This document shows, piece after piece, positions 8,781 through 18,038 of a DNA stretch of 64,000 bases. Source of the DNA: BRHc4a sp049323755 (GTDB taxonomy: Bacteria; Bacillota; Desulfotomaculia; Desulfotomaculales; Desulfocucumaceae); the NCBI GenBank assembly GCA_049323755.1, contig JBMOPE010000002.1:38189-102188 (forward strand), in the 5' to 3' direction. Position numbers and translations under genes: made by a program. The notes beneath the pieces are model-generated. The model worked only from the letters and a program-made list of their open reading frames with translations, was not told the DNA's origin and made no database searches. How positions within the stretch are numbered: position 1 is the first letter of the stretch; the number at the start of each line of letters is the position of its first letter.

Positions 8781-9725
8781 CCGGAATCCAAGGGATTTGT
8801 ATACATTCCGGTCTACCGAATTATCCCTGGGAAGATTGTTGTCCTTTCTGTATTGAATGATTACTTTTTCCATGCCACCGCCCCATACTCCATCCACACC
8901 CATGTCATAGCCCAGTCTTTTCAGTGCGGACTGGACTTCCATGACTGCCGACCCCACATCTCCCCGGCGCATCATGCTAAAAGGCGGGTCCATGTAAGTG
9001 AAGGGATTTCCAACTATTACAACTGGAGTTCCCACGGATACCCAGGGGTAAAGCTGCTCTACATGCCGGTTGTGCATCCTGATGCAGCCATGACTCTGGT
9101 ATCCCCCTATTGAGTAGGGCTTGTTGGTTCCGTGGATTCCGTATATACCCCAATTTACATTAAGGCCCATCCACCTTGTACCAAAGCCCGTGCCCCAGTT
9201 AGTGGCTTTCCTTTTTATTTTCCAGTTCCCTATGGGGGTGGGTGTTTCCATTTTTCCGCAGGCAATCGGAAACTGCTTAAAGGGCTCTCCGTTGACAATA
9301 AGAGTCAGTGTCCTTCTCTTAGTGTCTATCAGGATTACTTTTTCACCGCTGGGTGGAGATATGTTGGTGCTGGTAGGCTCGGACTTCTCCACTGCTCTGG
9401 ACAAAACATTCCATGTACTGTCCTTAATTCTGCCGTCCGCCACAAGGCCATATTTTCTCTGAAATTCGAGCACTGCATTTTCGGTATCGGAGTCAAATAT
9501 ACCGTTGGCCGGGCTTTTATAAATGCCAAGTTCATAAAGGGCAGTCTGTAATTCCTTAACATCATCCCCCTGTAAAAGGGGGGTGCCGAGGAAAAGCTCT
9601 CTGGACTGGTCACAATTAATAGGGCAGATTATTTCCGGGGAAGGATGGGCTTCAGCAGAAACAGGAAATAGAACGAAGCAAGAAAGAATAACAATGCGGA
9701 TATACTTAACAATTTCTTTCGCCAA
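8775..9725 (-). CDS. L,D-transpeptidase (YkuD) with two peptidoglycan-binding domains
   Basis: About 316 aa, secreted. A TTG start at 9725 is chosen because GGAGGGA precedes it and the protein then begins with a classic signal peptide (AKEIVKYIRIVILSCFVLFPVSAEA). A PG_binding_1 domain lies at ~49-110, the YkuD domain at ~128-239, and a second PG_binding_1 at ~252-315. The active site IHGTNKPYSIG...SHGCIRM carries the catalytic His and Cys. It makes 3-3 cross-links in peptidoglycan, perhaps in the spore cortex or envelope. It is divergent from the cell-wall amidase at 9939. Confidence 0.92.
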   Translation of the reverse strand: MAKEIVKYIRIVILSCFVLFPVSAEAHPSPEIICPINCDQSRELFLGTPLLQGDDVKELQTALYELGIYKSPANGIFDSDTENAVLEFQRKYGLVADGRIKDSTWNVLSRAVEKSEPTSTNISPPSGEKVILIDTKRRTLTLIVNGEPFKQFPIACGKMETPTPIGNWKIKRKATNWGTGFGTRWMGLNVNWGIYGIHGTNKPYSIGGYQSHGCIRMHNRHVEQLYPWVSVGTPVVIVGNPFTYMDPPFSMMRRGDVGSAVMEVQSALKRLGYDMGVDGVWGGGMEKVIIQYRKDNNLPRDNSVDRNVYKSLGFRE

Positions 9726-9938
9726 ATAAAGCTCCCTCCATATTGCATCTAAATCATTTATAGTTATCCCCGCTTTATTAAATGGTTTATTCATCTGTTA
9801 TATGTTACTATTAATGCCATTATGAACCTGAGAAAATAGACTCATATTGTCATTTAAAGTAGAAAATTATAGTTTATTTGGAACTTTAGAGTACTCTTGG
9901 AAGTCATATAATATAGCAACATACAAGGGGTACTTTTT

Positions 9939-11999
9939 ATGCCGATTTCAGAGAAGGAGCCAATACCCGTTAACAAGTTAATATTGTTTATTTCAGTAGT
10001 GGTATGTTTTCTGTTATTCTCGGCTTCAGCCGCTATGGCAGCTGGACAGGCTACCGTAAAAGGTTCCTATATAAATTTGAGGGCGGGTCCCTCCACTGGA
10101 AACGCTATAGTAGGTAAAGCCTTCCAGGGAGAGAAAATGGAGGTGCTGTCCGCCAGGGACGGCTGGTACCAGGTTAAAAAGGGGAACCTTACCGCCTGGG
10201 TTGCGGGTTGGCTTGTTTCCTACAGCGGCTCTTCCAGCCAGCTCTCCGACAGAGGTTCCAGCCAGGCTGTTGTCAAAGTGGCCTATGTAAATTTAAGGGA
10301 GTCACCCAGCACCGCAAGCAGGATACTGGCGAAGGCAGTGCAGGGTGAAAGGATGGATATTTTATCTAGCCAAAATGGGTGGTACAGGGTTAAAAAGGGC
10401 AGCACCACCGCCTGGGTGGCCGGGTGGCTGGTTGAGACCAGGCAGGCAGCGACACAGGAGAAAACGGTTGACACAGCTAAACCTGCTTCTCACGAGGTAA
10501 AGGCCTCAACTAAAGTAGAAGTCACCGGAGAGAGGGTAAATATCCGGAGCGGCCCGGGCACAGGTAATAAAATTGTAGGAAATGCGGACCGGGGGACAGT
10601 TTATAAAGTTCAGGACAAGTCAGGAAGCTGGTACAAGGTGGCTTTAAGCAGCGGGGCAGGCTGGATATACGGAGAGCTTGTAAAGCTGGTAAAAGAGGAA
10701 ACGCCGATTCCTCCCGCCAGGCCTGAAACAATAAACTCCTCCAGGGGTGTGGTCACCGGCTCTTTGGTAAATATAAGGAGCGGCCCGGGAACAAACTATG
10801 GTGTAATGTCAAGGGCTGGTCAGGGTGAAAGGCTGCCCCTGCTGGATAAGTCAGGTGACTGGTATAAGGTAAGTCTTCAGGACGGCAGGCAGGGCTGGAT
10901 AGTCGCCTGGCTGCTGGAGGAGGACCGGGATGTAAGTCCGGGCCCTCCACAGGGCGGTAGTGGAAATACCTCCAGTGGCAGCACTGGGCAAATACAGCCT
11001 CCACCCAGAGATGACTCTGAGAAGCCAGCTGAGAAGCCAGCTGAACAAAAGCCTGCAGAAAAACCTGCAGATACACCTTCTGAGTCCGGGCAGGAGAAAT
11101 ATCTGAAATCGGTATCTGCCAGGATAGAGGGAACGGGCACTGTATTAACCATTGAGTCCGACGGCGCTGAAATACAATACTCCACAACCACCCTCTATAA
11201 TCCGGACAGGCTCGTGATTGATATACAGGGGCTGAAGCCCGGCAGTGTGCTGGAAAGCATAACTTTAAACTCAACTCTGGTTGATAAAATAAGGGTTGGA
11301 TTATTCAACAGTGAGCCGGCCGTTACCAGGGTGGTTGTTGACCTCAAGGCAAGGATGACCTATAAGAGAAGCCTCTCCAGCAGCGGCGACAGGCTGAAGA
11401 TTACAATTATTCCACGCGGGTCAAGAACAATTGCCGGCTCCAAAATAGTGCTGGACGCCGGTCACGGGGGCAGCGATCCAGGGGCAATCGGCCCCTCAGG
11501 GCTTAAGGAAAAGGTGGTAAACCTTGATATTACACTAAAGGCGGCTCAGATTTTAAGGAGCAAGGGGGCTACGGTGTTACTTACCAGGACGGGAGACACC
11601 TATATAGACCTTTATGAGCGGCCGGAAATTGCAAACAGGAACGAGGCGGACCTTTTTGTAAGCATTCACTCCAATGCCAACCCCAGCAGGTCTCATTCCG
11701 GGACAAGCACCTATTTCCTGAGGGAGCCCGGCGAGGGGATGGAAGATGTAAGGATAGAGGGGATGTACCTGGCCAGAAGTATACAAGCAAGCCTTTTAAA
11801 TGAGCTTAAGAGGGAAGATAAGGGAGTGCTTCAGGCCAACTTTGCGGTATTGACAAGGTCGCAAGTTCCGGCAGCCCTGGCCGAGGTTGCGTTCCTCTCA
11901 AATTACGAGGAGGAAAAATTGTTGGGAACCGACCAGTTCCGACTGAAGGCCGCGGAGGCCATTGTAGAGGGAATAGAGAATTATCTTAAAGCAAACTGA
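9939..11999 (+). CDS. N-acetylmuramoyl-L-alanine amidase with four SH3b domains and AMIN
   Basis: 686 aa. A signal peptide (ILFISVVVCFLLFSASAAMAA) is followed by four bacterial SH3 repeats starting near residues 36, 110, 191 and 268, each with the (Y/S)(I/V)N(L/I)R.GPST pattern. A Pro/Glu/Lys linker at ~328-385 (PAEKPAEQKPAEKP) leads to an AMIN domain at ~386-475 and an Amidase_3 domain at ~501-684. Zinc ligands are visible: the His of DAGHGG, the Glu of GLKEKVVNLDI and the His of SIHSN; the catalytic Glu is in AEVAFLSN. It cleaves the MurNAc-L-Ala bond. ATG start with AAGGGG upstream and a TATAAT box near 9907. Confidence 0.94.
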   Translation: MPISEKEPIPVNKLILFISVVVCFLLFSASAAMAAGQATVKGSYINLRAGPSTGNAIVGKAFQGEKMEVLSARDGWYQVKKGNLTAWVAGWLVSYSGSSSQLSDRGSSQAVVKVAYVNLRESPSTASRILAKAVQGERMDILSSQNGWYRVKKGSTTAWVAGWLVETRQAATQEKTVDTAKPASHEVKASTKVEVTGERVNIRSGPGTGNKIVGNADRGTVYKVQDKSGSWYKVALSSGAGWIYGELVKLVKEETPIPPARPETINSSRGVVTGSLVNIRSGPGTNYGVMSRAGQGERLPLLDKSGDWYKVSLQDGRQGWIVAWLLEEDRDVSPGPPQGGSGNTSSGSTGQIQPPPRDDSEKPAEKPAEQKPAEKPADTPSESGQEKYLKSVSARIEGTGTVLTIESDGAEIQYSTTTLYNPDRLVIDIQGLKPGSVLESITLNSTLVDKIRVGLFNSEPAVTRVVVDLKARMTYKRSLSSSGDRLKITIIPRGSRTIAGSKIVLDAGHGGSDPGAIGPSGLKEKVVNLDITLKAAQILRSKGATVLLTRTGDTYIDLYERPEIANRNEADLFVSIHSNANPSRSHSGTSTYFLREPGEGMEDVRIEGMYLARSIQASLLNELKREDKGVLQANFAVLTRSQVPAALAEVAFLSNYEEEKLLGTDQFRLKAAEAIVEGIENYLKAN

Positions 12000-12003
12000 A
12001 TGT

Positions 12004-12150
12004 ATGGAATTGGGAATTAGGAATTGGGAATTGGGAATTGGGGTTTAACAACCAATACCTGGTTCCCATTTCCCAATTTTGGACCCGTTAATATGCTTAA
12101 TACTACGCCGCTGAAACAGCGGCAACGCCCGGCAGGGCGTTTATTTGCGT
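12004..12150 (+). repeat. GGAATTG-heptamer composite repeat, copy 4 (fullest)
   Basis: Five GGAATT(G/A) units begin four bases after the amidase stop. They are followed by a short spacer, an inverted arm, GGACCCGTTAATATGCTTAATACTACG, and the double hairpin GCCGCTG-AAA-CAGCGGC (12107-12123) plus AACGCCC...GGGCGTT ending in TTATTT. The last hairpin and T-rich tail would work as a terminator for the amidase. The rest of 12151-12253 holds a TATAAT box near 12180. Confidence 0.85.
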
Positions 12151-12253
12151 TTTTTTGTTGGAATAAAAGCCTGCAACCGTTATAATCAAAAAGGGAAACA
12201 TCTCCCGAAATGTATATGATTATTTATATCGGCTAAAGAATGGGGAAGCTATA

Positions 12254-13231
12254 ATGTCTGAACTGATTGGCATTACAACCACGGTTCCCTCAGAAATAAT
12301 ATACGCTGCCGGCTTTGTGCCGGTGGACCTGAACAATGTGTTCATAACAGACCCGGACCCCTCAGGGCTGGTTGACCAGGCAGAGATGGCAGGGTACCCC
12401 GCCAACGTTTGTGCCTGGATAAAGGGTATATACAGCACAACCCTGAGAAGAGGGATAAAAAGGGTTATAGCAGTTACCCAGGGGGACTGCAGCAATACCC
12501 ATGCACTTATGGAAACCCTGGAGTTTGAGGGAGTGGATATCATTCCCTTTGCCTTCCCCTTTGACAGGGACAGAGATTTATTGCGGCTTCAGCTTGAAAA
12601 ACTGGCTGACCGGCTGGGGACAAACTGGGAAGAGGTTGAAAGAACAAAGAATAACCTGGACAAAATAAGATCCGGCGTTCATCTTATCGATGAGCTTTCC
12701 TGGACCCGAAATACCGTTACAGGATGGGAAAACCATGTTTACCAGGTTTCCTGCAGCGACCTTGAGGGGGATCCGGCAGCCTTTGAGGAAAAGGTTAGCC
12801 GTTTTATCAGTGAACAAAAATCAAGGGATCCGTCAGTTGGAGAAATTCGCCTGGGCTATATTGGCGTGCCCCCTATAATGGACGACATTTACGACTACGT
12901 GGAGGGGCGGGGAGCCCGAGTGGTGTACAACGAGGTGCAGAGGCAGTTTTCTATGCCCTTTAAGGTAACAGACCTTACTGAGCAGTACAGGCTTTACTCC
13001 TATCCTTACGGTATATTTTACCGCCTGGAGGATATACAAAGGGAGATTTCCAGGCGGAGGCTTGACGGCCTTATTCATTATGCCCAGAGCTTCTGCTACA
13101 GGCAGATAGAGGATATGTTAATCAGAAAAATGGTCAAAGTCCCCATCCTTACCCTGGAGGGGGACAGGCCCAATAAGCTGGACGCCAGGACAAGGCTGAG
13201 GATTGATTCATTCATCGAAATGCTTGTATAG
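12254..13231 (+). CDS. 2-hydroxyacyl-CoA dehydratase D-component-like protein (orphan)
   Basis: 325 aa of the HgdB/BcrB superfamily. Three cysteines stand where cluster ligands are expected: NVCAWIKG near residue 55, TQGDCSNTH near 79 and QSFCYRQIE near 282. This matches the (4Fe-4S) ligand set of radical dehydratase subunits. It is alone, with no second subunit or ATP-driven activase next to it, and shorter than usual (370-410 aa). It could use the activase encoded at 60524, or do another low-potential electron task such as sulphur or acyl chemistry. ATG start; GGGGAAG upstream. Confidence 0.75.
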   Translation: MSELIGITTTVPSEIIYAAGFVPVDLNNVFITDPDPSGLVDQAEMAGYPANVCAWIKGIYSTTLRRGIKRVIAVTQGDCSNTHALMETLEFEGVDIIPFAFPFDRDRDLLRLQLEKLADRLGTNWEEVERTKNNLDKIRSGVHLIDELSWTRNTVTGWENHVYQVSCSDLEGDPAAFEEKVSRFISEQKSRDPSVGEIRLGYIGVPPIMDDIYDYVEGRGARVVYNEVQRQFSMPFKVTDLTEQYRLYSYPYGIFYRLEDIQREISRRRLDGLIHYAQSFCYRQIEDMLIRKMVKVPILTLEGDRPNKLDARTRLRIDSFIEMLV

Positions 13232-13251
13232 CTATAGGTATAAAAAATACG

Positions 13252-13402
13252 GTCAGAATTCAGAATCCAGAATTCAGAATTCAGAATGGTTTGGGATTAT
13301 ATTGCCAAGCAAAATGAGCCTACATTATAGGTCGGATTTTTTCAAAAGGAAAGGTCTAAAACTATTCTGACTCCTGACTCCTGACTCCTGTATTCTGACG
13401 GG
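13252..13402. repeat. CAGAATT-heptamer repeat, copy 1
   Basis: A left array of CAGAATT/CAGAATC units (13252-13287), about 75 bases of spacer, and an inverted right array of CTGACTC and TTCTGA units (13364-13399) form a long potential stem-loop directly before the ribosome site of the MBL gene. Related copies lie near 29085, 46459 and 48003. Confidence 0.75.
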
Positions 13403-13415
13403 GGAGGAATGCCGT

Positions 13416-14195
13416 ATGAGAATTACCGTACTGGGGTGCTGGGCACCCTACCCGAAGGCCGGAGGCGCCTGCTCTGGCTATGTTTTGCAGGACGGGGCTG
13501 CAAATGTAGTTATCGACATGGGCAACGGGTCCTTCAGCAACCTTTGCCAGCGATTTAATTTCAGGACAGTTAGGGCTGTTATACTTACACACCTGCATCC
13601 CGATCACTGTGCTGACATAGAGTGCCTAAGGCATGCCCTGGAGGGCGCCATGAGAGATGGAAGCCATAAACAGGGGCCGGTGCCGCTGCTGCTCCCAAAA
13701 GAGCCCGCCGAGGTGGCCGGAGCCATCGGGGGAAAGAGCCAAAAGGCCTTTCAAAAGATATTTATTGAAGACCTTCCCCTGGAAGAGGTTCCTCCCGGTA
13801 TAAAAGCCAGGGTGTACAACGTGGGGCCGGTAAGGTATTACCTTCTGCCGGGTCAGCACTCCCTGCCTTCTTACTCGGTGGGGGTTGAGGGATCGGGATA
13901 CCTGGTTTATACAGGAGATACCGCACCTACTGAAGATCTGGCGCTTTTTGCCGAAAAGGCCGACATACTTCTTTGCGAGGCCAGCGGCTATGACACTGAC
14001 CAGGACTACCTCCGCGGGGTCCACATGACCGCCCGGCAGGCCGGGGAACTGGCCAGAAAGGCCAGGGCAAAGGAATTGATAATAACTCACTTCTACCCCG
14101 AATATGACCTGGAAAAGCTGCGGGCCGAGGCCGCAGAGGGATATAAAAACAATGTGGAGATAGCAACCGAGCTGGACACCTATTTTGTTTATTAG
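13416..14195 (+). CDS. MBL-fold metallohydrolase (RNase Z-like)
   Basis: 259 aa. Metal-binding motif THLHPDHCADIE near residue 66, a second-site histidine in GQHSLPSYSVG near 148, the Asp of YTGDTAP near 168 and the His of ITHFYPEYD near 228. This is the layout of the RNase Z/ElaC and related phosphodiesterase branch of the beta-lactamase fold. It sits just upstream of rph and rdgB, which would suit an RNA or nucleotide role, but the substrate is inferred. ATG start with GGGGGAGG upstream. Confidence 0.82.
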   Translation: MRITVLGCWAPYPKAGGACSGYVLQDGAANVVIDMGNGSFSNLCQRFNFRTVRAVILTHLHPDHCADIECLRHALEGAMRDGSHKQGPVPLLLPKEPAEVAGAIGGKSQKAFQKIFIEDLPLEEVPPGIKARVYNVGPVRYYLLPGQHSLPSYSVGVEGSGYLVYTGDTAPTEDLALFAEKADILLCEASGYDTDQDYLRGVHMTARQAGELARKARAKELIITHFYPEYDLEKLRAEAAEGYKNNVEIATELDTYFVY

Positions 14196-14319
14196 TTTGG
14201 AGAGGTTTTAAAATCCATGCTGAAAAGGCAAAATACTTTATATTATTATGTTTAAATAAGTTTGCCGTGACAGTTTCCTTTCAGAGGTCCCGGCGGTCAC
14301 AAAAAGGAGGCAATTTTTT

Positions 14320-15069
14320 TTGGAACGGGTTGATGGTAGAAAGCAAGGACAGCTCAGGCCGGTTAAAATCACACGTGGATACAACAAATACGCCGAGGGT
14401 TCAGTTCTTATTGAAGTTGGCGAAACCAGGGTAATATGCACAGCCACTGTTGAGGACCGGGTGCCCAGTTTCCGTAAGCTGGCGGAAGGCGGCGGGTGGG
14501 TAACAGCAGAGTACGCCATGATACCAAGGGCAACAGGAGTCCGCACCGGCAGGGAAAGAAGCCGGATAGGGGGAAGGACCTACGAGATACAAAGGCTAAT
14601 AGGGCGCAGCATGAGGGCTGTGGTTGACATGGGGGCCCTCGGAGAAAGAACGGTGCTTATTGACTGTGATGTGATACAGGCCGACGGGGGAACCAGAACC
14701 GCATCCATTACAGGGGCCTTTGTAGCCATGGTGGATGCCCTTAACAGGCTTGTTGAAAATGGTAGTTTGCCTGTTCTGCCTGTAAAAGATTTTCTGGCAG
14801 CCACCAGTGTTGGAATAGTAAGCGGACAGGTGGTGGCCGACCTTTGCTATGCAGAGGACTCTGCCGCCGATGTGGATATGAATCTGGTAATGACTGGCGC
14901 AGGAAGCTTTGTGGAGATACAGGGTACAGGTGAGGAGTCATCCTTTGACAGGGACGAAGTGAACCGGATGATTGATATAGGGGCCGAAGGGATAAGGCAA
15001 TTAATAAATTACCAGAAGGAAGTGCTTGGTGATATAGCGGCCAGAATAGGGGCGGGTGATAGGTCTTGA
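14320..15069 (+). CDS. rph: Ribonuclease PH
   Basis: 249 aa, the family's usual length. It trims tRNA 3' ends by phosphorolysis. Signature features: GRKQGQLRPVKITRGY at the start, GSVLIEVGETRVICTA, GWVTAEYAMIPRAT, RTGRERSRIGGRTYEIQRLIGRSMRA with phosphate-binding arginines, and TVLIDCDVIQADGGTRTASITGAFVA. A TTG start at 14320 is set by AAAGGAGG about ten bases upstream. It overlaps the rdgB start by four bases (TTGA), so the two genes are coupled. Confidence 0.96.
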   Translation: MERVDGRKQGQLRPVKITRGYNKYAEGSVLIEVGETRVICTATVEDRVPSFRKLAEGGGWVTAEYAMIPRATGVRTGRERSRIGGRTYEIQRLIGRSMRAVVDMGALGERTVLIDCDVIQADGGTRTASITGAFVAMVDALNRLVENGSLPVLPVKDFLAATSVGIVSGQVVADLCYAEDSAADVDMNLVMTGAGSFVEIQGTGEESSFDRDEVNRMIDIGAEGIRQLINYQKEVLGDIAARIGAGDRS

Positions 15070-15677
15070 GGATAGTGGTGGCAACAGGTAACAGGGGGAA
15101 ATTAAAAGAGCTTAACACTATGCTGGCTCCCCTGGGAGTCGAGGTCCGGTCCCTGGCCGACTATCCTGATATTCCCGAGGTTATTGAGGATGGGGAGACC
15201 TTTGCGGATAACTCCATAAAAAAGGCCAGGGCTGTTTCCGCAGCCACCGGTGAAATTGCCCTGGCCGATGACTCCGGCCTGGAGGTGGACTATCTGGGAG
15301 GTGCGCCGGGGGTTCACTCGGCGCGCTTCGCCGGTGAGGAAAAGAATGACCGGGCCAATAACGAAAAACTTCTCCGCCTGCTGGAGGGTGTTCCAACCGT
15401 AAAAAGGGGGGCTAGGTTTAAGTGTGTGGTTGCCCTGTCACTGCCCGGTGGAAAGGTATTCACGGCCGAGGGGTCCTGTGAGGGCGTTATAGGTACAGCA
15501 CCCAGAGGAGAAGAGGGCTTTGGGTATGATCCTCTCTTTATAGTGCCGGATCTGGGCAAAACCTTTGCTGAGCTGGACATGGACACTAAAAATAAAATCA
15601 GCCACCGCGGCAAGGCCTTCAGGCAGGCCAGGGAAATAATAGAAGGGCTTGTTGAAAAAGTTAATAATCAGACTTAG
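15066..15677 (+). CDS. rdgB: XTP/dITP diphosphatase (non-canonical purine NTP pyrophosphatase)
   Basis: 203 aa of the Ham1/RdgB family. It hydrolyses ITP, dITP and XTP to monophosphates and so keeps deaminated purines out of nucleic acids. Seen: VVATGNRGKLKELN at the N-terminus, TFADNSIKKARA, ALADDSGLEVDYLGGAPGVHSARFAG, and GFGYDPLFIVPDLGKTFAEL with SHRGKAF near the end. TTG start overlapping the rph stop; a common gene pair in clostridia. Confidence 0.96.
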   Translation: MRIVVATGNRGKLKELNTMLAPLGVEVRSLADYPDIPEVIEDGETFADNSIKKARAVSAATGEIALADDSGLEVDYLGGAPGVHSARFAGEEKNDRANNEKLLRLLEGVPTVKRGARFKCVVALSLPGGKVFTAEGSCEGVIGTAPRGEEGFGYDPLFIVPDLGKTFAELDMDTKNKISHRGKAFRQAREIIEGLVEKVNNQT

Positions 15678-15771
15678 CCACAGAGACCACAGAGAAGAGT
15701 ATAATTATAACAGAGCACCTATTAATCAAGACTAACCGGGTAAGAATTAGTTGTTTTTTAGGGTGGGTTTT

Positions 15772-16272
15772 GTGAGGATTGGGCTTTTAAGCGACACGCA
15801 CGATATACTGGAGCCTGCATATAAGGCTATTGATATGATGGGGAGAATAGACCTTTTGATTCATGCCGGGGATCACTACCGTGATGCCTCAAAAATAGCG
15901 GCGGCAGTGCATGTCCCCGTTCATGCCGTGGTGGGCAACTGCGACCCGCGGCAGGATGGCCCGGAAGAAAAGCTCCTGGAAGTTGAGGGCGTTACTATAT
16001 ACATCACCCACGGGCACCGCTATAATGTAAAGGTATCTTTATACGGGCTCTATAACAGGGCGCTGGAGCTACAGGCCGGAGTGGCGGTTTACGGCCACAC
16101 CCATGTGCCGGGCTACAGCTATACCAAGGCCCCGGGCTGCCCAAACGAGGACGGGCTTCTCATATTCAACCCCGGCAGTGTTTCCATGCCCAGGGACAGG
16201 GACGGCAGGTACAGCTTTGGTTTGCTTGAGGTGAAAAACGGAGTGGTAAAGCCTCATTTGTATTACCTGTAA
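15772..16272 (+). CDS. YfcE-family metallophosphoesterase
   Basis: About 166 aa. Metal-ligand motifs of small phosphodiesterases: LLSDTHD at the N-terminus, HAGDHY near residue 34, VVGNCDP near 56, ITHGH near 81 and YGHTHVPG near 108, ending with FNPGSVSMPRD. It probably hydrolyses a phosphodiester or nucleotide. GTG start chosen at 15772 because AGGGTGG lies just upstream. It follows rdgB at 94 bases, as is usual for this gene trio. Confidence 0.9.
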   Translation: MRIGLLSDTHDILEPAYKAIDMMGRIDLLIHAGDHYRDASKIAAAVHVPVHAVVGNCDPRQDGPEEKLLEVEGVTIYITHGHRYNVKVSLYGLYNRALELQAGVAVYGHTHVPGYSYTKAPGCPNEDGLLIFNPGSVSMPRDRDGRYSFGLLEVKNGVVKPHLYYL

Positions 16273-16314
16273 AAAAAATTGTAAAAAAGCATTAAAATAC
16301 CTGTAAACATACCT

Positions 16315-16344
16315 TTGACTTTAGGCAGTTCACTGTGCTATAAT
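16315..16344 (+). promoter_or_regulatory. SigA-type promoter of tRNA-Gly
   Basis: TTGACT, 18-base spacer, TATAAT. The -10 box ends 31 bases before the tRNA. Confidence 0.75.
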
Positions 16345-16375
16345 ACTTTTTGTCAACGGAATAAAGACTTTATGT

Positions 16376-16449
16376 GCGGGTGTAGCTCAATGGTAGAGCG
16401 TCGGCCTTCCAAGCCGATTACGTGAGTTCGATTCTCATCACCCGCTCCA
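16376..16449 (+). tRNA. tRNA-Gly (anticodon TCC)
   Basis: A 74-base cloverleaf with acceptor stem GCGGGTG/CACCCGC, D arm GCTCAATGGTAGAGC, anticodon arm TCGGC-CTTCCAA-GCCGA, T loop TTCGATT, and an encoded CCA end. The anticodon TCC reads GGA/GGG glycine codons. Confidence 0.97.
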
Positions 16450-16469
16450 TTTATTTTTTATTGAGCTTT

Positions 16470-16505
16470 ATAAAACCCTGCCTGGTTGCCAGTAGGGTTT
16501 TGTTG
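16470..16505 (+). terminator. Terminator after tRNA-Gly
   Basis: AAAACCCT and AGGGTTTT pair around a 14-base loop, followed by GTTGTT. It is placed about 20 bases after the tRNA. Confidence 0.65.
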
Positions 16506-16599
16506 TTATTGTGTAATCTGGACCATGTCTTTACCAGCAATAAGACAGTCAGTCAGAGAATTAATCATACGGGGCTGTTGACAAAAAACATTTTATAAC

Positions 16600-16655
16600 T
16601 AAGAGGCATTTGAGAACCCAGGAAATTCAAGGGTTTATCAGATGCCTTTTTCTCT
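16600..16655 (+). other. Imperfect hairpin in a gene-free stretch
   Basis: GGCATTTGAGAACCC and GGGTTTATCAGATGCC pair imperfectly, followed by a T run. The preceding bases GGGGCTGTTGACAAAAAAC resemble insertion-sequence ends or a TTGACA-type box. I see no gene in 16506-16780. Confidence 0.4.
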
Positions 16656-16780
16656 TAAACCTCAGCAAAAACTATAAGGGGAGGCATAAATTGAAGAATA
16701 AAAAATATGTGTGCGGCATATAAGAAGGGTTTAGGGGAAAATATAGGAAAAACCATTTTTAAGGAGCAGCCTAAATCCTT

Positions 16781-17509
16781 ATGGATCTTCTATATCTTAC
16801 TACAGAATTGATTGTTGGCTTTTTTGCCTTGTTTGTTGTAGTGAAACTGGTAGGCAAGACACAGCTTAGTCAAATTACTCCATTTGACTTTATCTCAGCT
16901 TTAGTGCTGGGGGAATTACTGGGAAACGCAGTATATGATTCCGAAATAAACTTAAGTTTTATTATTTACGCATTGTTTCTTTGGGCTATACTTCATATTG
17001 CAGTTGAGAATGTAGGACAAAAATTTATAAAAGTGAGGGGCTATACTCTCGGCAATCCCGCCATAGTTATTCGTAATGGCATGATAGACAGGGAGCAGTT
17101 GAAACAGAATAAAATAAACATAAACCAGCTTCAAACACTTCTCAGGCAAAAGGATACCTTTTCGGTACGCGAGGTGGAATACGCCATTCTAGAACCAAAC
17201 GGGACTTTATCAGTTCTTAAAAAATCCCCCTATCAAACAACAGAGCGCAAAGATTTAAATATAAAAGCCAAAGGTGTTTATCTACCTTTCACAATTATAA
17301 GTGACGGCACGGTATTATGGGATAATCTCAAAGAATGCGGGTTTGACAAAGATTGGCTGGATTCACAGTTGTCCGGCAATGGTATAAAAAGCCCCGGGGA
17401 AGTTTATTACGCCGAGTGGCTGGAAGGAGACGGAATGTATATAGTGACATACAATGAATTTAACTATACTACAACCCCATTGGCAAAAATTAGTGATATA
17501 GTCAGGTAG
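16781..17509 (+). CDS. DUF421 (YetF/YrbG-like) membrane protein
   Basis: 242 aa. Two or three N-terminal membrane helices (to ~residue 75) contain the family motif QITPFDFISALVLGELLGNAVYD. A soluble domain then carries VRGYTLGNPAIVIRNGMIDREQLKQNKININQL and TLLRQKDTFSVREVEYAILEPNGTLSV. The family is common in spore formers; YetF-type proteins are linked to spore membranes and stress, but the biochemistry is unclear. ATG start with AAGGAG upstream. Confidence 0.88.
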   Translation: MDLLYLTTELIVGFFALFVVVKLVGKTQLSQITPFDFISALVLGELLGNAVYDSEINLSFIIYALFLWAILHIAVENVGQKFIKVRGYTLGNPAIVIRNGMIDREQLKQNKININQLQTLLRQKDTFSVREVEYAILEPNGTLSVLKKSPYQTTERKDLNIKAKGVYLPFTIISDGTVLWDNLKECGFDKDWLDSQLSGNGIKSPGEVYYAEWLEGDGMYIVTYNEFNYTTTPLAKISDIVR

Positions 17510-17633
17510 GGATGACAAGTACAGATTATCCCAGTAGACCTTTACGGTAAAACTATCCGAGTTATTATTCACTATATTGTTATAAGACAGGTTGCTCCAA
17601 GAAATACTATTTGGAAAAAGGAGAATAACTATA

Positions 17634-18038
17634 GTGACCGTACTTGGGCACCCTCTAGGCATACAACTTTTGGCAGAGATTTGGGAATGTGATAAACAGA
17701 AGTTGGATGACATTAATGGGATTCAGAACATTATGGTTAGTGCCGCCAAAAATGCGGATGCAGAAGTTCGGGAAGTGGCTTTTCACAGATTTGAGCCACA
17801 CGGAGTAAGCGGGGTAGTGGTTATCTCTGAATCACATCTTACCATTCATACCTGGCCGGAGCTTTCCTACGCTGCTGTAGATATTTTTACCTGCGGGGAA
17901 CACGTGGATCCATGGGATGCTTTAGAGAAAATAACACAGGAATTAAATGCGGAGGAAGCTCACGTAATAGAAATAAGCCGGGGGATGCAAAACCTCAAAA
18001 GATTAAGGAGGAAGAATGAACCGGTGATAACTGCATAG
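17634..18038 (+). CDS. speH: S-adenosylmethionine decarboxylase proenzyme (SpeD/SpeH type)
   Basis: About 134 aa. A pyruvoyl enzyme that forms decarboxylated AdoMet, the aminopropyl donor for spermidine. The self-cleavage segment SESHLTIHTWPE gives the pyruvoyl group at its second Ser, with the processing His four residues on; the catalytic Cys lies in DIFTCGEHVDPW. GTG start at 17634 is chosen because AAAGGAG lies about ten bases upstream; this gives the usual bacterial class 1B length. No speE partner is adjacent. Confidence 0.94.
   Translation: MTVLGHPLGIQLLAEIWECDKQKLDDINGIQNIMVSAAKNADAEVREVAFHRFEPHGVSGVVVISESHLTIHTWPELSYAAVDIFTCGEHVDPWDALEKITQELNAEEAHVIEISRGMQNLKRLRRKNEPVITA

Noticed and set aside
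16692..16724. Ten-codon frame starting TTG after GGGGAGG
   Set aside because: Too short and without conserved features to call a gene.
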